64,000 bases of DNA from Zeimonas sp046347945 (GTDB taxonomy: Bacteria > Pseudomonadota > Gammaproteobacteria > Burkholderiales > Burkholderiaceae_E): positions 5,258-69,257 of the forward strand of contig JAXMFB010000021.1 in assembly GCA_046347945.1 (NCBI GenBank), in the 5' to 3' direction. The notes under the pieces were generated by a model that was not told the origin of the DNA, searched no databases, and was given only the letters and a program-made list of their open reading frames with translations. This document shows positions 57,510 through 64,000 of this stretch, one piece after another. The position numbers and the translations under genes are program-made. Each line of letters begins with the position of its first letter. Position 1 is the first letter of the stretch.

Positions 57510-58432
57510 CCACGCTCGCCGTTCGCACGGTCCATCAGGTCGATGAATGCGTCCTCGAGGCTCGGCGCGATCGCCTCGACACGCGCCCCGCTCTCGGCGG
57601 CCCATGCGTTCATGCTGCTCGCCAGCAGCGGGGCATCGTGCCCGGTCACGTGCAGCGTGTTGCCGAACGGCGTGATCCGCGCGACGCCGGGCAGCTGCGC
57701 AAGCACTCGCGACACCGTCGCCGGATCCGCCCCGCTGACCGACCAGGCCGACAACTGCTGGCCGGCGACGACCTCCCCGGCACTGCCGCTCGCCAGCAGG
57801 CGACCTTCGGCGATGTAGGCCAGCCGGTGGCAGCGCTCGGCCTCGTCCATGTAGTGGGTCGACACCAGCACCGTGATGCCCTCGGCGGCCAGCCGGTGGA
57901 TCTCGTCCCAGAAGTCGCGCCGCGCCTTCGGGTCGACCCCGGCGGTCGGCTCGTCGAGCAGCAGCAGCTTCGGGCGATGGATCAGGCAGGCCGCCAACGC
58001 GAGCCGCTGCTTCCAGCCGCCCGACAACGTGCCCGCGAGCTGGCTTCGCCGGCCCGCGAGCCCGAGTGCGTCGAGGGCCGCGGATACCGCCGCGCGCCGC
58101 TGCGCGAGCCCGTACATGCGTGCGACGAAGTCGAGGTTCTCGGCGATCGTCAGGTCTTCCCACAGCGAGAAGCGCTGCGTCATGTAGCCGGCCTCGCGCT
58201 TGATCGCCGCGGTCTCCCGGATCACGTCGTGGCCGAGGCAGCTGCCGTGGCCGCTGTCGGGCCTGAGCAGGCCGCACAGCATCCGGATCGAGGTCGTCTT
58301 GCCGCTGCCGTTGGGACCCAGGAAGCCGAAGATCTCGCCGTGCCGGACCTGCAGCGTCAAGTCGCGGACGACGTGGCGGTCGCCGAAGTGCTTGTTCAGG
58401 CCGGCGACGTCGATGACCAGTCCGTCGCTCAT
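57506..58432 (-). CDS. ABC transporter ATPase, exporter type
   Basis: Encodes 308 residues. Walker A LGPNGSGKTTSI, signature LSGGWKQRLALAACL (a slightly variant LSGGQ), Walker B KLLLLDEPTAGVDP and switch histidine in VSTHYMDEAERC. The C-terminal 90 residues are a DUF4162-like extension. It resembles one half of YbhF. The ATG overlaps the adaptor stop (ATGA). Confidence 0.93.
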   Translation of the reverse strand: MSDGLVIDVAGLNKHFGDRHVVRDLTLQVRHGEIFGFLGPNGSGKTTSIRMLCGLLRPDSGHGSCLGHDVIRETAAIKREAGYMTQRFSLWEDLTIAENLDFVARMYGLAQRRAAVSAALDALGLAGRRSQLAGTLSGGWKQRLALAACLIHRPKLLLLDEPTAGVDPKARRDFWDEIHRLAAEGITVLVSTHYMDEAERCHRLAYIAEGRLLASGSAGEVVAGQQLSAWSVSGADPATVSRVLAQLPGVARITPFGNTLHVTGHDAPLLASSMNAWAAESGARVEAIAPSLEDAFIDLMDRANGERG

Positions 58433-59388
58433 GGCGCGCCGAGCGCGATCTCGACCGGCTGGCCCGGATGCAGGCGCGTCGCGTCGGCGGCCGCGGGCCT
58501 GGCCTCGACCAGGAACACGAGCTTCGCGCGCGACTCCCGGCTGTAGATCACCGGCGGCGTGTACTCGGCCTTCGGCGACACGAAGCTCACGCGCGCGGCG
58601 ATCGGCGCGCCGCAGCCGTCGCAGCTCGCGCTGACCGCGTCGCCGACGCGCAGGCGCCCGAGCTGCGGCTCGGCGACGAAGAAGCGCAGCTTGATGTTCT
58701 GCGGCGGCAGCAGGCTCACCACCGGTGCCCCGGCTGGCACCCACTCGCCGACCCGGAAGTAGGTGTCGGCGACCAGGCTGTCGGCGGGCGCTGCGAGCGA
58801 CTTGTCATCGTAGCGGTTGCGCGCCTGTGCCTCCGCGGCGCGGGCCGCGTCGAGCTCGGCGCGCGCCGCCTCGATCTCCTGGGCGCGGCCGACGCTTTGC
58901 GTCGCGTTGCGCAGCTGAGCCTGGGCGGCCGCGAGCTGCGCGGCGTCGCGGTCGCGGGCGGCCTGCGCCTCGTCGCGGCGAGCCACCGAAACGAAGCCGT
59001 CGGCGAACAGGCGCTGCTGCTGGCGAAGCGTCGCCTCCGACAACGCCAGCGCGGCCTGCGCGGCGACCACCTGCTGGCGCAGCGCGTCGACCTCGGGCGC
59101 GCGGCGCGCGGCGACCAGGTTGGCCAGCCGCGACTCGGCGCCCTGCACCCGCGCCTGCGCCTCGGCCGCGGCGCCTTGCTCGATGAGCCGCTCGAGCGTG
59201 AACAGCGCCTGGCCGGCGCGCACCTGCTGGCCGCGCTCGACCCGCAACGACAACAGCTTGCCGGCCGACGGCGCTGCCACCAGCACGAACTCGCCCTCGG
59301 CGTAGCCCTGCAGCCGCGACGGCACACGCTCGCCGCAGGCGGCGGCGACGCCCAGGAGGCCCACAGCCGCGATCGATCGGATTCGCAT
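58429..59388 (-). CDS. HlyD-family periplasmic adaptor, predicted lipoprotein
   Basis: Encodes 319 residues. Signal peptide with a probable lipobox (GVAAAC, cysteine near residue 18), barrel-sandwich halves around APSAGKLLSLRVERGQQVRA, a long coiled-coil hairpin (about 75-195, e.g. LRQQVVAAQAALALSEATLR) and the C-terminal beta domain with YTPPVIYSRESRAKLVFLVE. It couples the ABC pair to a periplasmic or outer-membrane path; no outer-membrane factor gene is adjacent. It is the YbhG-like first gene of the operon. Confidence 0.9.
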   Translation of the reverse strand: MRIRSIAAVGLLGVAAACGERVPSRLQGYAEGEFVLVAAPSAGKLLSLRVERGQQVRAGQALFTLERLIEQGAAAEAQARVQGAESRLANLVAARRAPEVDALRQQVVAAQAALALSEATLRQQQRLFADGFVSVARRDEAQAARDRDAAQLAAAQAQLRNATQSVGRAQEIEAARAELDAARAAEAQARNRYDDKSLAAPADSLVADTYFRVGEWVPAGAPVVSLLPPQNIKLRFFVAEPQLGRLRVGDAVSASCDGCGAPIAARVSFVSPKAEYTPPVIYSRESRAKLVFLVEARPAAADATRLHPGQPVEIALGAP

Positions 59389-59485
59389 GCGAGGGCAGCT
59401 TAGCACCGGGCCGGCGCGTCTCGCCCGCGATCCGGGGAAGACATCGACCTGCCTCGGCCCTCGGCGCAAGGCGACGCAGAAAGTA

Positions 59486-59515
59486 TTGCAAACGCGAACA
59501 ATTTGCGTTTATACT
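59486..59515 (+). promoter_or_regulatory. promoter with an operator-like dyad upstream of ftr1
   Basis: TTGCAA (59486-59491) and TATACT (59510-59515) are separated by 18 bases. A 6-bp inverted repeat, AAACGC at 59490-59495 and GCGTTT at 59505-59510, and an overlapping pair GCAAA/TTTGC lie between them, so a repressor bound here would cover the promoter. The repeats do not match the E. coli Fur box. About 65 bases of leader precede the ftr1 ATG. Confidence 0.6.
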
Positions 59516-59587
59516 GCCCCGCAAAGCGGGACCTTGGGGAATCCGCCGCCCGAGGCCATCTTTCATCACTCCGAACGCCGAGCCATC

Positions 59588-60415
59588 ATGTACGCGACCC
59601 TGATGATCACCTTCCGCGAAGGCCTCGAGGCCTTCCTCATCGCGGCGATCAGCGCCGCGTACCTGCGCCAGACCGGTCGCGCCGCGTTGCTCGCGCCGCT
59701 GCGCGGTGGCGTCGCGGTGGCGGTGCTCGCGAGTGCCGCGCTGGGCGTGCTGCTGGCGCGCATCGGGTCGCTGACGCCGGCCACCGAGGGCTGGCTCGCG
59801 GCAGCCGCGATGGTTCTCGTGCTCGGCTGCACCGTGCACATGCTGCGCCACGGCAAGCAGATGAAGGGTGAGATCGGCAAGCGGCTCGATTCGTTGTCGG
59901 GCAAGGCCGGCTTCGGCGCGGGCGCAGCGGTGTTCCTGTTCGCGCTGCTGATGGTCGGCCGCGAAGGCGTCGAGACGGCGACGATGCTCGCGTCGCTGGC
60001 GTCGCAAGGCGGCAGCGGCGACATGTTCGTCGGCGGCGCGCTGGGCGTCGCCTGCGCCGGGCTGATGGCGCTGGCGTGGACCCGCTACGGGCGTCGCGTG
60101 AACCTGTCGCGCTTCTTCCAGGTCACCGCAGTGTTCATGGTGCTGTTCTCGGTGCAACTCGCGATCTACGCGTTCCACGAGTTCAGCGAGGCCGGCGCAC
60201 TGCCGGGCCTCGACAACGCCTGGTGGCACATCGCGACCGAGCCCTACGGGCCGGAGGGCGTCTACGGCCACTGGCTCACCTACGGACTTCTGCTCGTGCC
60301 CGCAGCCTTCCTGCTCGTCGGCGCGCTCAGGGACCGGCACGCGGTCCCGGTGGTGCCACAGCAAGGCGATGGTCTGCGCCGAGCCAGCGACCCGATTCCC
60401 GCGAGCGCCAGGTAA
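59588..60415 (+). CDS. FTR1-family iron permease
   Basis: Encodes 275 residues with seven membrane segments. The two FTR1 iron-binding motifs are REGLE (10-14) and REGVE (125-129). The family moves iron across the inner membrane together with periplasmic partners; none is adjacent here. The start MYATLMITFREGLEAF is unambiguous. Its last 89 bases overlap the 3' end of the glucoamylase gene on the other strand. A promoter with a dyad lies about 75-100 bases upstream. Confidence 0.92.
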   Translation: MYATLMITFREGLEAFLIAAISAAYLRQTGRAALLAPLRGGVAVAVLASAALGVLLARIGSLTPATEGWLAAAAMVLVLGCTVHMLRHGKQMKGEIGKRLDSLSGKAGFGAGAAVFLFALLMVGREGVETATMLASLASQGGSGDMFVGGALGVACAGLMALAWTRYGRRVNLSRFFQVTAVFMVLFSVQLAIYAFHEFSEAGALPGLDNAWWHIATEPYGPEGVYGHWLTYGLLLVPAAFLLVGALRDRHAVPVVPQQGDGLRRASDPIPASAR

Positions 60416-62726
60416 GCTCGATCGTCTGTCCGCTCGTCAGGCCCGCGGTGGGCAGCCTGGCCACATTCAGGCCGGGGCCGACTGGCCGCGTGACCGCATC
60501 GGCCGGTTCGCGCCAACCATCCACGCCCCAGTGCACCAGCGCGGGCTCGCGCAGGCAGACCAGCAGTTCGGCCCCCTCGAAGCACGACGGCGTGCGCGCG
60601 TGCTCGAGCCACACTGCGAGCCGCGGCACCGGCCGCTCGCCGCGATAGCGTTCGGCCACCGCCGACGGGCAGTCGCAGGCGCGGCCGAGCGCGGCCGAGA
60701 CCGCCAGCTTGACGAATTCCGCGTGCGCCCAGGCCAGCGGCATCGCCGAGCCGGTCGGGCGGCCCGGCAGCAGCCCGAGCGACGGCAGCGGCGCACCGTC
60801 CCAGACCTGCTCGGGGAGCATGCCCGTGCCGCCGGCCATCGCCGCCATGGCTTCGAGGGCCGGACGCGGATCGCGCCCGGCGAGCAACTCGTAGTGGCCG
60901 CGCTCGCCGGCCAGAAGCGGCCACGGGCGACCGCAGCCGGTGCCGTCGAACGGCGCCCCGTCCTCGTGCTCGCCGTAGCCGTCGCCGCTGTAGCGGCGCC
61001 AGGCCGAGCCAGAGGGCATGTCGACCTTCAGCAGTGCATCGATGGCCCGCACGGTGTCGACGATCAGCGGGTCGTCGGCACGGCGCAGGCCGAAGCGCAC
61101 CAGTTGCAGCACGTCGGTGGCGATCTGCTCGTCGGCCGGCGGCGCCGCCTCGATCCGGTTGCGGATCGACAGCCGCCGATGCAGCGCCGCCTCGCTGCCC
61201 GGCGCCGCCGGCGGCGCGATCCGGACGAAATAGCCGCGCACGCCCAGGCGCCGCGCGAGCGCGGTGTCGAAGACCGCGGTCAGTTCCTCGATGCGCGCGT
61301 TCCAGTCGTCGGCGAGCGCGAGCGCAAACTCGCGCAAGCCCGGTCCGACGAAACGGGCACCCGCGACCAGCGCGGCGATGCAGACCGCCAGCGTGAAGGC
61401 GTTGACGCCCGCGTCCTCTTCCCAGCGGTCCTGCTCGCTCGCCGGGCCGGTGCGCGCGACGAACGCAATCGCCCGCCGCACCATGTCGCCGACCTCGATG
61501 CCGTCGAGCGCGCCGTGCTCGGCGAGCAGCGCGGCCAGCAGCACCGGAAAAGCGGCCTCGTCGAGTTGCACGCCGCGCCAGTAAGGCGTGCCGCCGAGCC
61601 ACTGGTTCTGGTGCCAGTGACCGTCGGCCTGCTGCGACGCGATCAGGTAGCGCAACACGTTGCGTGCGCGCGCCGGTTCGCCGAGCGCAATCAGCGCGCC
61701 GGCGCATTCGACCAGGTCGCGCGGCCACACGAGGTGGTAGCCGCCGCGCTCGTCGCGCCGGTTGCCCCAGGGGACGCTGAGGCTGGCGACGATCGCCCCG
61801 GGGTAGATCCTGTCCTGGTGCGCGCGCAGCACCATCGCCGACACCGCGACCTGCTCGCGCACGCGCGGCGACAGCGTGGCCGGCAGCCGCACCGGCAGTT
61901 CCTCGTGCCAGCGCGTCCACTGCGCCACCTGCCGCTGCCATGGCTGCTCGAACGGCTGCGCGAGCGAGGCGATCGCGAGCGCAGCCGCTGCCTCGCGGCT
62001 GCTCGCCAGCCCGAGCGCGAGCACGCAGCGGCGCGGCAGCTCGCCCATCAACGCGACGTTGCCCGGCCCGGCGCGCCGATTCTCCCAGCGCATCGCCGCA
62101 TGACGGTCGAAGTCCTGCCAGCCATCGCTGGCGCCGACGTAGCCCGCACTGCCGCGCAGCCAGGCGTCGCGCTGCGCGTCGTCGACGGCAGCCAGCGCCA
62201 GGCCGAACGGCCCCTGCTCGGCCCACAGGACGCGCCGGCAGCCGTGGCGACCTACCTCGGCGCGGTTGTCGGCGCCGCTGCCGCCCAGGTGGGGCGCGAG
62301 CAGCGCATACAGCCGCAGCCCCGGTGCCTGGTTCGCGCCGTCGAGGCGCAGTTCGATCAACAGCACGTCGCGCTCCGGATCGGGCGTGATCCTGAGCGCC
62401 AGCGTGAAGCGCTCGTGGCGATGCACGATGCGCGCTGCCGGCACTCCGGGCGCGGCAGTCTCGATACGGTAATTGCCCGCGCGCTTCACCTCGACCCAGA
62501 AGCCTGCCCCGTCGGCGACGATGAAGCCCAGGTCACGGATCTGCGGCAGGTCGACGCGCGGAAAGTAGACCTCGTTGACGATGCCGAAGCCGGTGGTGAA
62601 CCACAGCCGCGCCGCACCGAGCGTCGTGCCGACGAGATCCTTGGCGCTGCTGGTCCAGGTGGGGGCGATGCCCGGCGCCCCGGGCGCATCGCCCGGCTCG
62701 TCGGCGCGGTCGGCCACCCAGCTCAT
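60327..62726 (-). CDS. GH15 family glucoamylase-like glucosidase
   Basis: Encodes 799 residues. An N-terminal beta domain (to about residue 270, with GFGIVNEVYFPRVDLPQIRD) precedes the alpha/alpha barrel. The substrate motif YHLVWPRDLVE lies near residue 331; a probable catalytic acid is in RWEEDAG near 434, and the probable base is in PWPLLAGERGHYEL near 606. It would release glucose from malto-oligosaccharides or related glucans; trehalase-like activity cannot be excluded. No signal peptide, so probably cytoplasmic. The ATG overlaps the kinase stop; the 3' end overlaps ftr1. Confidence 0.92.
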   Translation of the reverse strand: MSWVADRADEPGDAPGAPGIAPTWTSSAKDLVGTTLGAARLWFTTGFGIVNEVYFPRVDLPQIRDLGFIVADGAGFWVEVKRAGNYRIETAAPGVPAARIVHRHERFTLALRITPDPERDVLLIELRLDGANQAPGLRLYALLAPHLGGSGADNRAEVGRHGCRRVLWAEQGPFGLALAAVDDAQRDAWLRGSAGYVGASDGWQDFDRHAAMRWENRRAGPGNVALMGELPRRCVLALGLASSREAAAALAIASLAQPFEQPWQRQVAQWTRWHEELPVRLPATLSPRVREQVAVSAMVLRAHQDRIYPGAIVASLSVPWGNRRDERGGYHLVWPRDLVECAGALIALGEPARARNVLRYLIASQQADGHWHQNQWLGGTPYWRGVQLDEAAFPVLLAALLAEHGALDGIEVGDMVRRAIAFVARTGPASEQDRWEEDAGVNAFTLAVCIAALVAGARFVGPGLREFALALADDWNARIEELTAVFDTALARRLGVRGYFVRIAPPAAPGSEAALHRRLSIRNRIEAAPPADEQIATDVLQLVRFGLRRADDPLIVDTVRAIDALLKVDMPSGSAWRRYSGDGYGEHEDGAPFDGTGCGRPWPLLAGERGHYELLAGRDPRPALEAMAAMAGGTGMLPEQVWDGAPLPSLGLLPGRPTGSAMPLAWAHAEFVKLAVSAALGRACDCPSAVAERYRGERPVPRLAVWLEHARTPSCFEGAELLVCLREPALVHWGVDGWREPADAVTRPVGPGLNVARLPTAGLTSGQTIELTWRSRESGRWLGADHRLAVAPPGPRAGP

Positions 62727-63430
62727 GACCGCGATTCCGCATGGGTGTGCGATCGGGCGCGCGGTGCTTGCGCCGCACCGGCCCAGAGCCGGAAACCGCC
62801 GACGAACGCGTTGGCGTTGTCGCCGAGCCGCACCTGCGGGGGCAGCGCCTGCGCATCGAGCTTGCGTGCGTTGCCTCCACCGAGCACCACGTAGTCGGGC
62901 TGCAGCGCGGCGCGCAGCGTGTCGACCACGTCGAGCACGGCCTTGCGCCACCTCTTCGTGCCGAGCCGCTCCAGGCCGCGCTCGCCGACGTAATCCTCGT
63001 AGCTGCGCCCCTTGCGGTACGGCAGGTGCGCGAGTTCCATCGCCTCGACGCGCCCGTCGACCATCAGCGCCGAACCGAGCCCGGTGCCCAGCCCGAGGAA
63101 CAGCATCGTGCCGCCCTCGTAGCTGCCGATCGCCTGCATCGCCGCATCGTTGACCACCCTCACCGGGCGTCCAAGCGCCGCCCCGAAATCGAAGCCGACC
63201 CAGCCGCGGCCGAGGTTGTGCGGCTCGCGCACCGGCCTGCCGTGCAGCACCGGGCCCGGGTAGCCGATCGAGACGGCCTCGTAGCGCCAGTCGCAGCTCG
63301 CATCGAGCGTGCCGCGCACCATCTGCTGCGGCGACAGCCGGCTTCCCGACACGAATGCGCGCGGCTCGCTCTCGCCGCTGGCGAGCAGCTTCACGTGATG
63401 GCCGCCGACGTCGACGACGAGGATCTTCAT
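62723..63430 (-). CDS. ppgK: ROK-family glucokinase, polyphosphate-glucokinase-like
   Basis: Encodes 235 residues. The phosphate motif DVGGHHVKLL at the N-terminus replaces the usual DIGGT/S form, FLGLGTGLGSALMVDG is the second phosphate region and VVLGGGNA is near the C-terminus; EGGTMLFLG and ELAHLPYRKG fit polyphosphate glucokinases. It probably makes glucose 6-phosphate with polyphosphate or ATP. Overlaps pgl and the glucoamylase by ATGA on both sides. The name is a best guess from family resemblance. Confidence 0.8.
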   Translation of the reverse strand: MKILVVDVGGHHVKLLASGESEPRAFVSGSRLSPQQMVRGTLDASCDWRYEAVSIGYPGPVLHGRPVREPHNLGRGWVGFDFGAALGRPVRVVNDAAMQAIGSYEGGTMLFLGLGTGLGSALMVDGRVEAMELAHLPYRKGRSYEDYVGERGLERLGTKRWRKAVLDVVDTLRAALQPDYVVLGGGNARKLDAQALPPQVRLGDNANAFVGGFRLWAGAAQAPRARSHTHAESRS

Positions 63431-64000
63431 CGTCGCGCGCGCTCCGGGGCTGCGTCGCCCGGACGGGGCAGCAGCGCGGCCGCCGCCTCGTCGGCCACGA
63501 CGCAGGCGCGATCGCGACGCACGAGCCCGGAGGGGATCGCCCGATCGCCGAGCACCAGCCGCTCGAGCATCGCCGCCTTCGATGCGCCGCAGGCCAGCCA
63601 CAGCACGTGCCGGGCCGCGTCGATCGCGGGCAGGGTCAGCGTCATGCGCCGCCATCCGCCGTACGCGCCGGTGACCGACACCCAGGCATCGACCACGCGC
63701 ATTGCCGGGTCGCCCGGGATCAGCGACGCGGTGTGTCCGTCGCCGCCCAACCCCAGGTGTACCAGGTCGAACACCGGCGGCTCGCCCAGCGTATCGGTCA
63801 GTGCCTCGGCGTATGCCGCGGCCGCCGCCGACAGGTCGGGCTCGTCGACCGGCATCGGGTGCACGCGGGCGCGAGGAATCGGCACGCGAGACACCAGCAG
63901 TCGTTCGAGATCGTTCAGGTTGCGCTCGCTGCTGCCGCGCGGCGCCGCACGCTCGTAGACCTGGAACAGGTCGACGCGGCTCCAGTCGATCGATCCGAGC
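63427..64000 (-). CDS. pgl: 6-phosphogluconolactonase (partial, 5' end outside window)
   Basis: About 190 C-terminal residues are visible. IDWSRVDLFQVYERAAPRGS is the sugar-isomerase/lactonase motif (DER form replaced by YER), with LVHLGLGGDGHTASLIPGDP being the family's characteristic stretch and LWLACGASKAAML later. It hydrolyses 6-phosphogluconolactone in the pentose phosphate or Entner-Doudoroff route. The frame is open to the window edge and its start lies beyond 64000. Coupled to the kinase gene by ATGA, suggesting one glucose-to-6-phosphogluconate operon. Confidence 0.92.
   Translation of the reverse strand, partial: LGSIDWSRVDLFQVYERAAPRGSSERNLNDLERLLVSRVPIPRARVHPMPVDEPDLSAAAAAYAEALTDTLGEPPVFDLVHLGLGGDGHTASLIPGDPAMRVVDAWVSVTGAYGGWRRMTLTLPAIDAARHVLWLACGASKAAMLERLVLGDRAIPSGLVRRDRACVVADEAAAALLPRPGDAAPERARR

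Overview
The window is 64 kb of very GC-rich, gene-dense bacterial chromosome. Gene content and order point to a betaproteobacterium of the order Burkholderiales. The evidence is petABC followed by sspAB, a complete hisGDCBHAFIE run followed by hinT and tatABC, an mla operon in the order F-E-D-A-C-B leading into ibaG and murA, kdsD-kdsC-lptCAB-rpoN-ptsN-hprK-rapZ, and tRNA-Gln followed by prs and rplY. The species cannot be named from the sequence alone. I see no insertion sequence, prophage, CRISPR array or plasmid gene. Almost everything is chromosomal housekeeping with a few accessory cassettes.

Layout. 1-4100: sspB (cut by the window edge), sspA, and the cytochrome bc1 operon petABC, all on the minus strand, with a clear terminator between petC and sspA. 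4300-6800: mscL, a Nif3-family gene and a DegS/AlgW-type protease; the last two are divergent and their start codons overlap. 6800-15700 (minus strand): tatCBA, hinT and all nine histidine genes as one co-directional block. 15683-16482: an 800-base non-coding gap filled by two large inverted-repeat units. 16483-23717 (minus strand): murA, ibaG, an ABC-2 exporter pair, and the mla genes for retrograde phospholipid transport. 23832-32137 (plus strand): KDO and lipopolysaccharide-transport genes, sigma-54, the nitrogen PTS, HPr kinase, RapZ and a Lon-N-domain protein. 32085-36203 (minus strand): mutY, a dynamin-like GTPase and mutM. 36305-41614 (plus strand): a TPR lipoprotein with frame disruptions, lolB, ispE, tRNA-Gln, prs and rplY.

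From 41.7 to 55.1 kb the usual neighbours rplY, pth and ychF are pulled apart by accessory genes: a Bcr/CflA-type transporter, a 904-residue MalT-like LuxR regulator with a 52-residue ORF behind it, a SET-domain protein, the prkA-yeaH-ycgB stress cluster, an orphan leuD and a 5'-nucleotidase. From 55.1 kb to the end: an unknown lipoprotein, a three-gene adaptor/ATPase/permease exporter, an FTR1 iron permease with a dyad-containing promoter, and a glucose-handling operon (6-phosphogluconolactonase, polyphosphate-glucokinase-like ROK kinase, GH15 glucoamylase).

The genes are tightly packed. Many consecutive pairs share 1-4 bases as ATGA, GTGA or TGATG, so translational coupling is likely through the his, mla, lpt, lolB-ispE and sugar operons. 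GTG starts are common at these junctions. Two convergent pairs overlap in their coding regions (the Lon-domain gene with mutY, ftr1 with the glucoamylase gene). The most unusual structures are the double inverted-repeat element between murA and hisG, the overlapping divergent starts of nif3 and degQ, and the cluster of frame shifts in the TPR lipoprotein gene.
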